This document shows positions 1 through 5,899 of a stretch of DNA of 16,702 bases, in pieces. Source of the DNA: an uncultured Hungatella sp. (GTDB taxonomy: Bacteria > Bacillota > Clostridia > Lachnospirales > Lachnospiraceae); assembly GCA_959018155.1 (NCBI GenBank), contig CAUEKH010000020.1, forward strand, positions 1 to 16,702, in the 5' to 3' direction. The position numbers were made by a program, and so were the translations under genes. The number at the start of each line of letters is the position of its first letter. Position 1 is the stretch's first letter. The notes below the pieces were generated by a model, which ran no database searches, had not been told where the DNA came from, and saw nothing but the letters and a program-made list of their open reading frames with translations.

Positions 1-489
1 CTCAAGCATGGCTGCAAATTTATCCCATACCTGCTGCTCACGGGCTTCCTTCATGGAAAGTTCAATGTTGCCCTCCCCGTCATCGGTGCTGATGACTGTG
101 GCGGTAATCTCATCTCCCGGATGAATCTCCTGCTGAAGCTGGAAATCAGGATCGCCGTTGATATTCTCCTTCTTCACTACGCCGTTGGCATAGTACTTCA
201 AATCCACAAGGACCTGGTCCTCCGTCACTCCGGCCACGATTCCGGTCAGCACATCGCCTTCCTTCACGCGCTTGAAGGAAGCCTCCAGTTCCTCCGCGTA
301 ATCTTCCATCGTTTCCACGTGCTCCGGCGCGGGCGCTTCTGCCTCTGCAGCCGGAACCTCTGATGCAGCAGTTTCAACCGGAGTTTCCGGCGCTTCTGCT
401 GTATTTTCCACCATTTCCTCAACCGCTGCCGCTGTGTTCTCTGCCTCTGCGGCCGCCTGATCCAGATTTACATTTTTCTCTTCACTCAT
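1..489 (-). CDS. S1-domain RNA-binding protein (ribosomal protein S1-like), N-terminal part
   Basis: The gene starts inside the window and its 3' end lies beyond base 1, leaving 163 codons visible. The ATG at 489 follows a GGAGGAG ribosome binding site at good spacing. Residues 1-70 are Glu/Ala/Pro-rich, acidic and probably disordered. Residues 75-150 form an S1 (OB-fold) RNA-binding domain: KEGDVLTGIVAGVTEDQVLV, a basic KYYANGVVKK segment, then PGDEITATVI and NIELSMKEA. The motif after residue 150 (VWDKFAAMLE) is the usual link to the next S1 repeat. Clostridial S1 homologues with several S1 repeats bind mRNA and the 30S subunit; I infer the same here. An acidic tail at the N terminus is less common but not unique. 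The gene is transcribed from two repeated promoters. rpsA is a possible name, but the repeat number cannot be seen, so I leave the symbol empty. Confidence 0.87.
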   Translation of the reverse strand, partial: MSEEKNVNLDQAAAEAENTAAAVEEMVENTAEAPETPVETAASEVPAAEAEAPAPEHVETMEDYAEELEASFKRVKEGDVLTGIVAGVTEDQVLVDLKYYANGVVKKENINGDPDFQLQQEIHPGDEITATVISTDDGEGNIELSMKEAREQQVWDKFAAMLE

Positions 490-551
490 GGTTTTCTCCT
501 CCATTCAATTTGCGTTTTCTGTACCTGCCGTTGAAATTGCCAGGTGTTCCC

Positions 552-579
552 ATTATACCATGGTCACTAAGCTCGTAAA
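552..579 (-). promoter_or_regulatory. Proximal promoter of the S1-domain gene
   Basis: On the minus strand TGGTATAAT (552-560) is a perfect extended -10 element. A TTTACG -35-like hexamer (574-579) lies 16 bp upstream. Transcription would begin near 545 with a GAACACCTGGC leader. The block 539-561 is repeated at 632-654. Confidence 0.6.
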
Positions 580-644
580 AAACCTCGCCAGGTGTCCGGG
601 CATATGTTCTCTCCAGGCTCGCAGGTACCTCGCCAAGTGTTCAC

Positions 645-653
645 ATTATACCA
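645..653 (-). promoter_or_regulatory. Distal promoter of the S1-domain gene (extended -10)
   Basis: A second perfect TGGTATAAT on the minus strand, 93 bp upstream of the first and embedded in the same 23-bp block (632-654, 21 of 23 bases identical to 539-561). No good -35 hexamer is visible, so it would rely on the extended -10. Confidence 0.5.
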
Positions 654-718
654 TAAACATGAGATTCGTGGAAGACCTTCCTTGAATTCATCGAATCTGT
701 CTCTTTTTCACTTTTTCC

Positions 719-745
719 TAAACTTTTTCTCGATCTGTACGATAA
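719..745 (+). promoter_or_regulatory. Sigma-28 (FliA/SigD)-type promoter candidate
   Basis: TAAACTTT (719-726), 11 nt, then TACGATAA (738-745). The established sigma-28 consensus is TAAAGTTT-N11-GCCGATAA: 7 of 8 matches in the -35 box, 6 of 8 in the -10 box, and exactly the right spacing. Transcription would start near 753, leaving about 45 nt of leader before the GTG at 799. This is seen by eye only; no genome-wide background count was possible. Confidence 0.55.
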
Positions 746-798
746 TAATAGCAGGACCATTTATAAAAAGCAGATATTACAGAATTGGAGGAAACAGA

Positions 799-1596
799 GT
801 GAGAGTTCATTTAAATTTTAATCCAGCCAGAAATACCCTCATCAATTCATCGAGAGTCAATGCGTCCTTTGCAAAATATAATGGGGAAGGGCAGCAATCC
901 GGCAAGGCGGCAAGGAATGACAGGGTTACCCTCTCCCCGCAGGGCAAATTGATGAGCATGATCGAGAATCTTACCCAGCAAAAACAGTCTCTCATCGACA
1001 GAAGAAACAGTCTGGTGGAATCGACTCTCCATGACGGCGGGAAAATCGAGGATATCAAAGACGAGTTAAAATCCTACAAAAAGCAGATAGAAACCATCGA
1101 AAAGCAGATCACAAACGCCTACGCCCAGCAGGCGAAACAGTGCATGGAACAGGATGACGACAAAAAGGCCTCAAAATCCGATCACAACAAGACCGAAGAA
1201 CAGATAAAAGCCGAACATTTAAACGATCTGGCCGGTGTTTTCCGGGACTTAAAACACGCTGAAATGCTTTCCTCCGTTAAAGACCACACCGAAGGGGATG
1301 CCCGCGTAAAAGAATCGGAAGCCGAAATCGGGAATGTCCACTTATCCGCTCTGGAAAGCAAAGCGCTTATTGGCGTCAACGTTGATGATATGATGGAAAC
1401 TGAGTCAGATTCCATATCGAGAAAGGAGAAGGAAGCCGAATCGTTGTGGGACAAAGCCTCCGCACTGGCGCTTCGCCAGGGAGATGAACTGAAAAAATCC
1501 CGGGAGAAACTGGAGGAAAGCGGTGGACTCTCAGATGCAGCGGTGAATAAAGAAGACGAAAATGGCGAGGAACCATCCGCAGAATGGCAGCAATAA
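799..1596 (+). CDS. Unrecognised coiled-coil protein, possible motility-regulon member
   Basis: The product is 265 aa if it starts at GTG 799, which has a GGAGG site (787-791) 7 nt upstream. The open frame extends back to 592, but that part has no ribosome binding site and overlaps the promoters of the divergent S1 gene. There is no signal peptide or membrane segment. Residues 1-40 are polar. Residues 41-50 carry a DRVTLSPQGK motif, reminiscent of short conserved DxVxIS motifs in flagellar-associated proteins, but this is only a resemblance. Residues 51-115 have heptad-like spacing of hydrophobics and abundant Gln/Lys/Glu, so a coiled coil is likely; a second helical stretch covers about 133-240. 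The tail is acidic. A sigma-28-like promoter precedes it and a strong terminator follows, so it is probably monocistronic. I do not recognise the family and assign no function. Confidence 0.75.
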   Translation: MRVHLNFNPARNTLINSSRVNASFAKYNGEGQQSGKAARNDRVTLSPQGKLMSMIENLTQQKQSLIDRRNSLVESTLHDGGKIEDIKDELKSYKKQIETIEKQITNAYAQQAKQCMEQDDDKKASKSDHNKTEEQIKAEHLNDLAGVFRDLKHAEMLSSVKDHTEGDARVKESEAEIGNVHLSALESKALIGVNVDDMMETESDSISRKEKEAESLWDKASALALRQGDELKKSREKLEESGGLSDAAVNKEDENGEEPSAEWQQ

Positions 1597-1619
1597 AAAA
1601 ATAATCTGTGAAACAAGCC

Positions 1620-1670
1620 GGCTGGAAAGACGGGGTAAATTACTCCGTTTTTCCAGCCTGTTTTTACTTT
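1620..1670 (+). terminator. Intrinsic terminator of the coiled-coil gene
   Basis: A long hairpin has arms 1620-1638 and 1640-1658 (GGCTGGAAA at the base pairing with TTTCCAGCC, continuing with G-T wobbles), followed at once by a T-rich tract. It sits 24 nt after the stop codon. Confidence 0.85.
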
Positions 1671-1793
1671 TTGCTTTTCTGTTTTTTACTTTTTGCTTTT
1701 CTGTTTTTTACTTTTTGCTTTTCTGCTTTTTACTTTTTGCTTTTCTGCTTTTTGCTTTTCTGCTTTTTACTTTTCTGCTTTTTACTTTTCTGC
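1661..1793. repeat. Pyrimidine-rich minisatellite: four 22-bp units, then three 15-bp units
   Basis: On the plus strand there are four tandem 22-bp units (1661-1682, 1683-1704, 1705-1726, 1727-1748). Each is built as TTTTTAC + TTTTTGC + TTTTCTG + T or C. Three 15-bp units follow (1749-1763, 1764-1778, 1779-1793), which are the same unit minus one heptamer. A decayed piece (TTTCCGC) ends the array. All bases except one A or G per heptamer are pyrimidines. The array lies between two convergent genes, just after the terminator's T-tract, and would form an A-rich 3' UTR on the deoB transcript. Open frames through it encode only Phe/Leu-rich low-complexity peptide and are not genes. Confidence 0.9.
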
Positions 1794-1842
1794 TTTCCGC
1801 TTTACTCTTTTCCGTTTTATTCTCTGAAAACCGACTTCCCCG

Positions 1843-3033
1843 TCACACCAGTTCTTCAAGCACAGAATATCCGATCGTCCCTTCCGGCATCTTCACCCCG
1901 AAATTATCGGCAACCGTCGCACCGATAACCGCAAAGGTATCGCCGGCCGGCAGTTTTCCATTTCCTTTCATCGAAGGGGAATAAGCCAGGAACGGCACCC
2001 GCTCTTTCGTATGGTCCGTTCCCTTAAAGGTTGGATCATTTCCATGGTCTGCGGTCAGAATGAGTAAGTCATCCTCCTTAAGCTTCGAAAGTACAACGCC
2101 AAGATTGACGTCGAACCGTTCAATCTCCTGCCCGTATCCCACCGGATTACGGCGGTGGCCCCAGAGGGCGTCGAAATCTACCAGGTTGACGAAACAGAAA
2201 CCATGGAAATCTTTATCCATCACCTCGATGGTCTGTTCCATTCCATGCACGCTGCTCTGGGATTTATAACTCTCCGTAATTCCCTCTCCGTCAAAAATAT
2301 CTTTAATCTTTCCAATACTGATCACATCGTACCCGCCAGCCTTCAGCGCATCCAAAGCGGTCTTGCCGGTTGGCTTTAACGCGTAGTCATGGCGGTTGGC
2401 CGTCCTTTTAAATTCTCCCTTTTTCTTTCCGATGTAAGGTCTTGCGATGACACGTCCCACCTTCCACTCATCACGAAGCGTCAGTTCTCTTGCGATTTCA
2501 CAGCAGCGGTACAGTTCCTTCAAATCAAAGGTTTCCTCATTTCCACAGATTTGAAGAACCGAGTCCGCAGAAGTGTAGACTATCATGTCACCGGTTGCAA
2601 TCTCGTGTTCACCGAATTCCTCGATAATTTCCGTTCCACTGGCAGACTTATTCCCCACAATCTTATGGCCTGTCCTGGCTTCCAGTTCTTTAATCAGCCC
2701 TTCCGGAAATCCGTTCTCCGTAAATGTCTGGAACGGCTTTGTAATATGAAGCCCCATCATTTCCCAGTGCCCCGTCATCGTATCCTTACCGGCGCTCGCC
2801 TCTGAAAGTTCACCCTGATATCCCAGCGGCTTTTCCGCCGGTTCCACGTGCTTTAACGGGTGAAGATTGGCGATCCCCATTTTCGCCAGGTTCGGGATGT
2901 GAAAACTCTCCATCTTCTCATCAATATGCCCCAGTGTATCTGCCCCTTCATCTCCGTACTCTGCGGCGTTGTCCATGGCGCCGATTCCAAGGGAGTCCAG
3001 TACAATGGTAAAAATTCTACGGTATTTTTCCAT
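1843..3033 (-). CDS. deoB: Phosphopentomutase
   Basis: The enzyme interconverts ribose 1-phosphate or deoxyribose 1-phosphate with the 5-phosphates in cytosolic nucleoside salvage. It is an alkaline-phosphatase-superfamily protein with two manganese ions. Visible marks are the N-terminal [13 protein letters not shown] metal site, the ADTLGH segment, the [10 protein letters not shown] segment holding the phosphorylated Thr, and C-terminal [18 protein letters not shown] with the second set of metal ligands. The length of 396 aa fits the family. I choose ATG 3033 (MEKYRRIF) because the core begins there. An AGGAG site lies about 11 nt upstream, and the ATG at 3066 would add an unconserved 11-residue extension. 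The gene stands alone, divergent from the Crp/Fnr-type gene and convergent with the coiled-coil gene. No clear terminator follows except the repeat tract. No pupG/deoD/pdp partner is adjacent. Confidence 0.96.
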   Translation of the reverse strand: MEKYRRIFTIVLDSLGIGAMDNAAEYGDEGADTLGHIDEKMESFHIPNLAKMGIANLHPLKHVEPAEKPLGYQGELSEASAGKDTMTGHWEMMGLHITKPFQTFTENGFPEGLIKELEARTGHKIVGNKSASGTEIIEEFGEHEIATGDMIVYTSADSVLQICGNEETFDLKELYRCCEIARELTLRDEWKVGRVIARPYIGKKKGEFKRTANRHDYALKPTGKTALDALKAGGYDVISIGKIKDIFDGEGITESYKSQSSVHGMEQTIEVMDKDFHGFCFVNLVDFDALWGHRRNPVGYGQEIERFDVNLGVVLSKLKEDDLLILTADHGNDPTFKGTDHTKERVPFLAYSPSMKGNGKLPAGDTFAVIGATVADNFGVKMPEGTIGYSVLEELV

Positions 3034-3062
3034 ATTCCATCTATCTCCTTCTCTTGCATTTG

Positions 3063-3084
3063 TCATAGTTCTATATTACTATGA
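3063..3084. promoter_or_regulatory. Inverted repeat in the deoB / Crp-family intergenic region
   Basis: TCATAGT (3063-3069) and ACTATGA (3078-3084) form a perfect 7-8-7 inverted repeat of 22 bp, the size of a Crp/Fnr-dimer site. It sits between two divergent genes and overlaps their likely promoter region. It does not match the Fnr consensus TTGAT-N4-ATCAA, so the binding protein is unknown; autoregulation by the adjacent regulator is only a guess. Confidence 0.4.
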
Positions 3085-3150
3085 TATCAGGAACAAAAAA
3101 AGGCCATGTGGCATAAAAAGAAGAGATTTTTCAGAAAAGAGGTGTGATTT

Positions 3151-3846
3151 ATGGCGCTGCCGGAGAAGCTTTTATCAGAACTGCAGGAAGACTGCCGCGA
3201 ATTCTTAAACCATTTTTTTCAGAACTGTCCGGCCCAGACCGTCTCTCTCCTGTTTCGGGCCGAATATTCTGCCGGCGCCCCCTTAATTACCACCGACGAT
3301 TCCTGCTCTCAGGTATTTTTTCTGTTAAAGGGCCGGCTTCAGGCCATTGAAGAGCGCACGGGAGAAATGCCCTTCCGTTTTATGGAAATGGCTCCCGATC
3401 CGGTGCAGATTATCGGTGATTTCGAGTTATTCTCCGGATCCGTCAGACGTTACATCACCCTGACCGTCTTAGAACCGTCCGTTCTCCTAGTCCTTCCGGC
3501 CGACGCCTACCTCTACTGGATTAAAAATGACGCCAACGCCCTGTTTCTGCGCATCCGTATGCTGATGTCGCAGATGTCAGAGCAGAGCCATCATGAACGC
3601 CAGTATTTCTTTCTCGATAATCGGACGCGGCTTCTTCTCTACCTCCAGGATGAGTTCCGCAAATCCGGAGGCCGTGACTGCCTGATCCGCGATACGAGAG
3701 ATGAGACCGCGACCAAAGTCGGCTGTTCCGTCCGCACCTTAAACCGGATCATCTCCTCCCTGCGCGAAGACGGGCTGATTTCCATATACCGGGGGAAGAT
3801 AAAGCTGAACACCCGGCAGGCGGAAATGGTGGCTGAATTACTTTGA
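3151..3846 (+). CDS. Crp/Fnr-family transcriptional regulator
   Basis: This 231-aa protein has the two-domain Crp/Fnr plan. An N-terminal cyclic-nucleotide-binding-like beta roll covers about residues 25-125 (QVFFLLKGRLQAIEE, IIGDFELFSG). A long dimerisation helix follows at about 125-160, then a C-terminal winged helix at about 165-225 (DETATKVGCSVRTLNRIISS recognition region, then LREDGLISIYRGKIKL wing). The cysteines are scattered and do not form the N-terminal cluster of oxygen-sensing FNR. The cAMP phosphate-binding signature is not evident either, so the effector is unknown. The start at ATG 3151 has GAGGTG upstream. It is divergent from deoB across 117 bp that hold a 22-bp inverted repeat. 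YeiL-like regulators of nucleoside metabolism are one possible parallel given the deoB neighbour, but this is speculative. Confidence 0.88.
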   Translation: MALPEKLLSELQEDCREFLNHFFQNCPAQTVSLLFRAEYSAGAPLITTDDSCSQVFFLLKGRLQAIEERTGEMPFRFMEMAPDPVQIIGDFELFSGSVRRYITLTVLEPSVLLVLPADAYLYWIKNDANALFLRIRMLMSQMSEQSHHERQYFFLDNRTRLLLYLQDEFRKSGGRDCLIRDTRDETATKVGCSVRTLNRIISSLREDGLISIYRGKIKLNTRQAEMVAELL

Positions 3847-3929
3847 GTTTCCTTTCCGTAACCCCATAAAAGTACGGTTCATCCGGTTACAAATAAAATA
3901 TTTTTACCCATTTCTTCCATTTTTCTGTG

Positions 3930-3957
3930 TTTACTTTTCGGTGAAATATGATATATT
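3930..3957 (+). promoter_or_regulatory. Promoter ahead of the PHP remnant and LysR gene
   Basis: TTTACT (3930-3935), a 16-bp spacer, and TATATT (3952-3957) preceded by TG (extended -10). The start would be near 3964, giving about 100 nt of leader to the PHP remnant at 4063. Confidence 0.5.
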
Positions 3958-3977
3958 TAATGTATGAGTTTTACTGT

Positions 3978-4000
3978 CAGATCTTATATGATCAGATCTG
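3978..4000. promoter_or_regulatory. Inverted repeat just downstream of the LysR-region promoter
   Basis: CAGATCT (3978-3984) and AGATCTG (3994-4000) form a perfect 7-9-7 inverted repeat starting about 14 nt after the predicted transcription start. The position suits an operator, possibly for LysR autoregulation; no direct evidence of a binding protein. Confidence 0.4.
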
Positions 4001-4062
4001 TGGTAAACGGCTCGTTCCATCTGCCCTTTACCGTATCAGACAGCAGAAAGGATGTCCTCCAA

Positions 4063-4323
4063 ATGATTGATATTATGGACCTTCACACCCACACCATCGA
4101 CAGCGGACATGCCTGCAATTCTTTCTATGAGATGGCCCGATCCGCTTCGCAGAAATGGCTGACGCTTTTCGGCTCAACCGACCATGCGCCGATGATGCCG
4201 GGAACGTTTCATGAGTACTGTTTTCTTAATTTTAAAGTCATACCCCGTACCCTGTTCAACATAAAAATACTGATGGGCGCAGAGCTCCTTCCATTTATCC
4301 CAAATCCGGAGGCATACGTATGA
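4063..4323 (+). pseudogene. Truncated PHP-domain hydrolase remnant
   Basis: Eighty-six codons from ATG 4063, with AAAGGA 10 nt upstream. They match the first third of the PHP-domain phosphatase family (YcdX-like, usually about 240 aa). DLHTHT, TDHAP and the MGAE glutamate are retained as metal ligands. After MGAEL the reading frame loses all similarity and stops, so the remaining metal-binding His/Asp motifs and most of the barrel are missing. Normally conserved small or hydrophobic positions also carry odd residues (KWLTLFGSTDH). The open frame extends back to 3964, but that portion shows no PHP similarity. The stop (TGA 4321-4323) overlaps the LysR ATG by the ATGA arrangement. I infer a deletion that fused the remnant to the LysR translation start. 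A functional mini-protein is possible but unlikely. Confidence 0.7.
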
Positions 4324-5267
4324 TTAATTTTCTGAACCTGGAGTATTTTCTGGCGGCGGCCGAGGAACTGAACATCACCCGCGCTGCCAAACGGCTGTAT
4401 ATCTCTCAGCAGTCCCTGAGTAACCATATTGCCAATTTAGAGAAGGAATTCGACGTTCAGCTTTTTAACCGGACCACTCCTTTGACGCTGACCTACGCCG
4501 GACGCGCCTTAAAGCAGCGGGCCAAGCAGCTCCTGGAACTGAAGGATGAGACATACCGGGAACTGGCCGATATTAAGGATTTTACCACCGGACAGATTTC
4601 CATTGGCGTCTCCCACACCCGGGGCCGTTTCCTTCTCCCCGCCATCCTGCCGGCTTACAAAGAGAAATTTCCCAACATTGAACTTCATCTGGTGGAAGGC
4701 AATTCCTCAGAACTCAGCACGTGTCTGATTCGCGGTGATATTGATTTAATTATCGATCTTCTCCCGTTTAAAGCGGAGAACGTAGAGATCGTTCCCATCT
4801 GCAAGGAGGAAATTCTTCTCGTAGTCCCGGATCAGATTCTCGACCAGTTCTTCCCTGGACGCCAGGAGGAGGTACAGCGGCTGCTGGAAGACAACGCCGA
4901 TGTACAGCTTTTAAAAGACTGCCCTTATCTCCTTATTAATAAAGGAAACCGTGTCCGCACCATTGCGGACGAGATATTCGAGGATGCGCAGATGACTCCC
5001 CATATTCTTCTGGAGACAGAAAATATTGAAACCGTGCTGGCGCTGGCATCGAAGGGAATGGGAATCACCTTTTATCCCAGGATGTTCGTATCCGGCACCG
5101 GCGGCCTCACCGATATCACAAAGAAGAAAAACGGGCTGCATTTTTACCCGCTCAATTACGGCAAGGCTCACGGCATCCTGGCTTTTGGTTATCACAAGGG
5201 CCGATACTTATCTCAGGCAACAGAGGAATTTATCCGGATTGCCCGCGAAAGTATCCAGATTTCCTGA
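4320..5267 (+). CDS. LysR-family transcriptional regulator
   Basis: The protein is 315 aa, normal for the family. Residues 1-62 are the winged helix-turn-helix (LEYFLAAAEELNITRAAKRL, then ISQQSLSNHIANLEKEFDVQ, then LFNR and the LTYAGRAL linker helix). Residues about 90-305 form the two-lobed periplasmic-binding-protein-like effector domain (GQISIGVSHTRGRFLLPAIL, DIDLIIDLLPF, ASKGMGITFYPRM). GGAGG at 4308-4312 sits 7 nt before ATG 4320, so the start is well supported despite overlapping the PHP remnant's stop. Target genes and ligand are unknown. The family usually controls a divergent neighbour, but the upstream gene here is codirectional. A weak stem (GAAAAAG/CTTTTTTC, 5266-5285) after the stop may terminate it. 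The next gene has its own promoter. Confidence 0.92.
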   Translation: MINFLNLEYFLAAAEELNITRAAKRLYISQQSLSNHIANLEKEFDVQLFNRTTPLTLTYAGRALKQRAKQLLELKDETYRELADIKDFTTGQISIGVSHTRGRFLLPAILPAYKEKFPNIELHLVEGNSSELSTCLIRGDIDLIIDLLPFKAENVEIVPICKEEILLVVPDQILDQFFPGRQEEVQRLLEDNADVQLLKDCPYLLINKGNRVRTIADEIFEDAQMTPHILLETENIETVLALASKGMGITFYPRMFVSGTGGLTDITKKKNGLHFYPLNYGKAHGILAFGYHKGRYLSQATEEFIRIARESIQIS

Positions 5268-5307
5268 AAAAGCCCGCCTTTTTTCGCGTTTTTCCCGTCT
5301 TTCGGCA

Positions 5308-5341
5308 TTGACAATTTCTGTTACGTGATGTAGTATATAAT
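5308..5341 (+). promoter_or_regulatory. perR promoter
   Basis: TTGACA (5308-5313) is a perfect -35. The -10 is either TAGTAT (5331-5336, 17-bp spacer) or the consensus TATAAT (5336-5341), which would need a 22-bp spacer. I favour the first. Confidence 0.65.
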
Positions 5342-5355
5342 AGTAACCATTATTA
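5341..5355. promoter_or_regulatory. Imperfect PerR box upstream of perR
   Basis: TAGTAACCATTATTA is an imperfect 7-1-7 palindrome that shares AGTAAYCATTAYT with the better site ahead of the reverse rubrerythrin gene. It abuts the perR -10 region, so negative autoregulation is likely. Confidence 0.5.
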
Positions 5356-5389
5356 ATACTGATAATACACTAAACGTAAAGGAGCTGCT

Positions 5390-5785
5390 ATGAAGACATT
5401 AAAGTATAGCCGTCAGAGGGAATCCATCAAAGCATGTTTGATGGCCAGACATGACCATCCGACTGCAGACGCCCTATACACATCAATTCGAGAAGAATAT
5501 CCCAATATCAGCCTGGGGACGGTTTATCGCAATCTGAACCTGCTGGTAGAACTCGGGGAGATTCAGAAGCTGACATGTGGTGACGGGGCAGATCACTTTG
5601 ATGCAGACACTACACCTCATTATCATTTCGTATGCAGGGACTGCGGGCAGGTCTATGATCTTCCGTTAAAGACCCTCGATAACATCAATCAACTGGCTCA
5701 GGAACAGGCGGATGGACTTGTAGAGAGCCATACCATCTATTTCTATGGTACCTGTAAAAATTGTTTAGAAAAAAATTTGCAATAA
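5390..5785 (+). CDS. perR: Peroxide-responsive Fur-family repressor PerR
   Basis: This 131-aa protein has the Fur fold: a winged helix covering about residues 1-62 (TADALYTSIREEYPNISLGT, VYRNLNLLVELGEI) and a C-terminal dimerisation domain. The structural zinc site is C82/C85 and C122/C125. The regulatory iron/manganese ligands known for Bacillus PerR (H37, D85, H91, H93, D104) fall at H23, D71, H77, H79 and D90. Every interval is identical. The last ligand is Asp rather than the Glu typical of Fur, which supports metal-catalysed peroxide sensing. AAAGGAG precedes ATG 5390 by 5 nt. A PerR-type palindrome covers the promoter of the next gene and an imperfect one lies near its own promoter. It most likely represses the downstream rubrerythrin genes and itself. 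Confidence 0.9.
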   Translation: MKTLKYSRQRESIKACLMARHDHPTADALYTSIREEYPNISLGTVYRNLNLLVELGEIQKLTCGDGADHFDADTTPHYHFVCRDCGQVYDLPLKTLDNINQLAQEQADGLVESHTIYFYGTCKNCLEKNLQ

Positions 5786-5788
5786 CTA

Positions 5789-5817
5789 TTGACAGAAACG
5801 AAAAGATATGTTAAATT
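5789..5817 (+). promoter_or_regulatory. Reverse rubrerythrin promoter
   Basis: TTGACA (5789-5794), a 17-bp spacer, TAAATT (5812-5817). The transcription start would fall inside the palindrome at 5821-5837, a repressible arrangement. Confidence 0.75.
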
Positions 5818-5820
5818 AAA

Positions 5821-5837
5821 ACAGTAATCATTACTGT
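5821..5837. promoter_or_regulatory. PerR operator (17-bp palindrome)
   Basis: ACAGTAATCATTACTGT is a perfect 8-1-8 inverted repeat. It resembles PerR/Fur-family boxes (TTATAATNATTATAA type) and covers the start point of the promoter just upstream. A wider inverted repeat, GTAATCA...TGATTAC (5824-5847), is nested with it. Peroxide would relieve repression. Confidence 0.75.
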
Positions 5838-5899
5838 TATTGATTACACCACTAAAAGTTAATTAAATCAATCATATAAAAGAAAAGGAGACATGAATC

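Larger units (their letters stand above)
539..654 (-). repeat. Repeated promoter/leader blocks upstream of the S1-domain gene
   Basis: Blocks 539-561 and 632-654 match at 21 of 23 positions. A third partial copy (587-597, minus-strand GGACACCTGGCG) shares only the GRACACYTGGC part without the -10. The pattern suggests local duplication of a promoter plus the first bases of its transcript. Both primary transcripts would start with the same sequence. Confidence 0.7.

Noticed and set aside
592..798. N-terminal extension of the coiled-coil gene back to a GTG at 592
   Set aside because: It has no ribosome binding site, runs through the promoters of the divergent S1 gene and the sigma-28-like promoter, and encodes unrelated sequence. 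GTG 799 has GGAGG at correct spacing.
1661..1793. CRISPR-like direct repeats
   Set aside because: The units are contiguous with no unique spacers, and there are no cas genes.
1562..1984. Open frames on the plus strand through the pyrimidine repeat (106 and 140 codons)
   Set aside because: They only translate the low-complexity repeat into Phe/Leu runs and run into the antisense of deoB. No ribosome binding site.
3034..3066. Upstream ATG 3066 as the deoB start
   Set aside because: Adds 11 residues not expected in the family and leaves the AGGAG site inside the coding region.
3964..4062. Upstream 33 codons of the PHP remnant frame
   Set aside because: No PHP similarity; it spans the promoter-proximal inverted repeat. 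ATG 4063 starts the recognisable domain.
5266..5285. Terminator after the LysR gene
   Set aside because: The stem is only 7 A-T-rich pairs and overlaps the stop codon; too weak to list as a feature.
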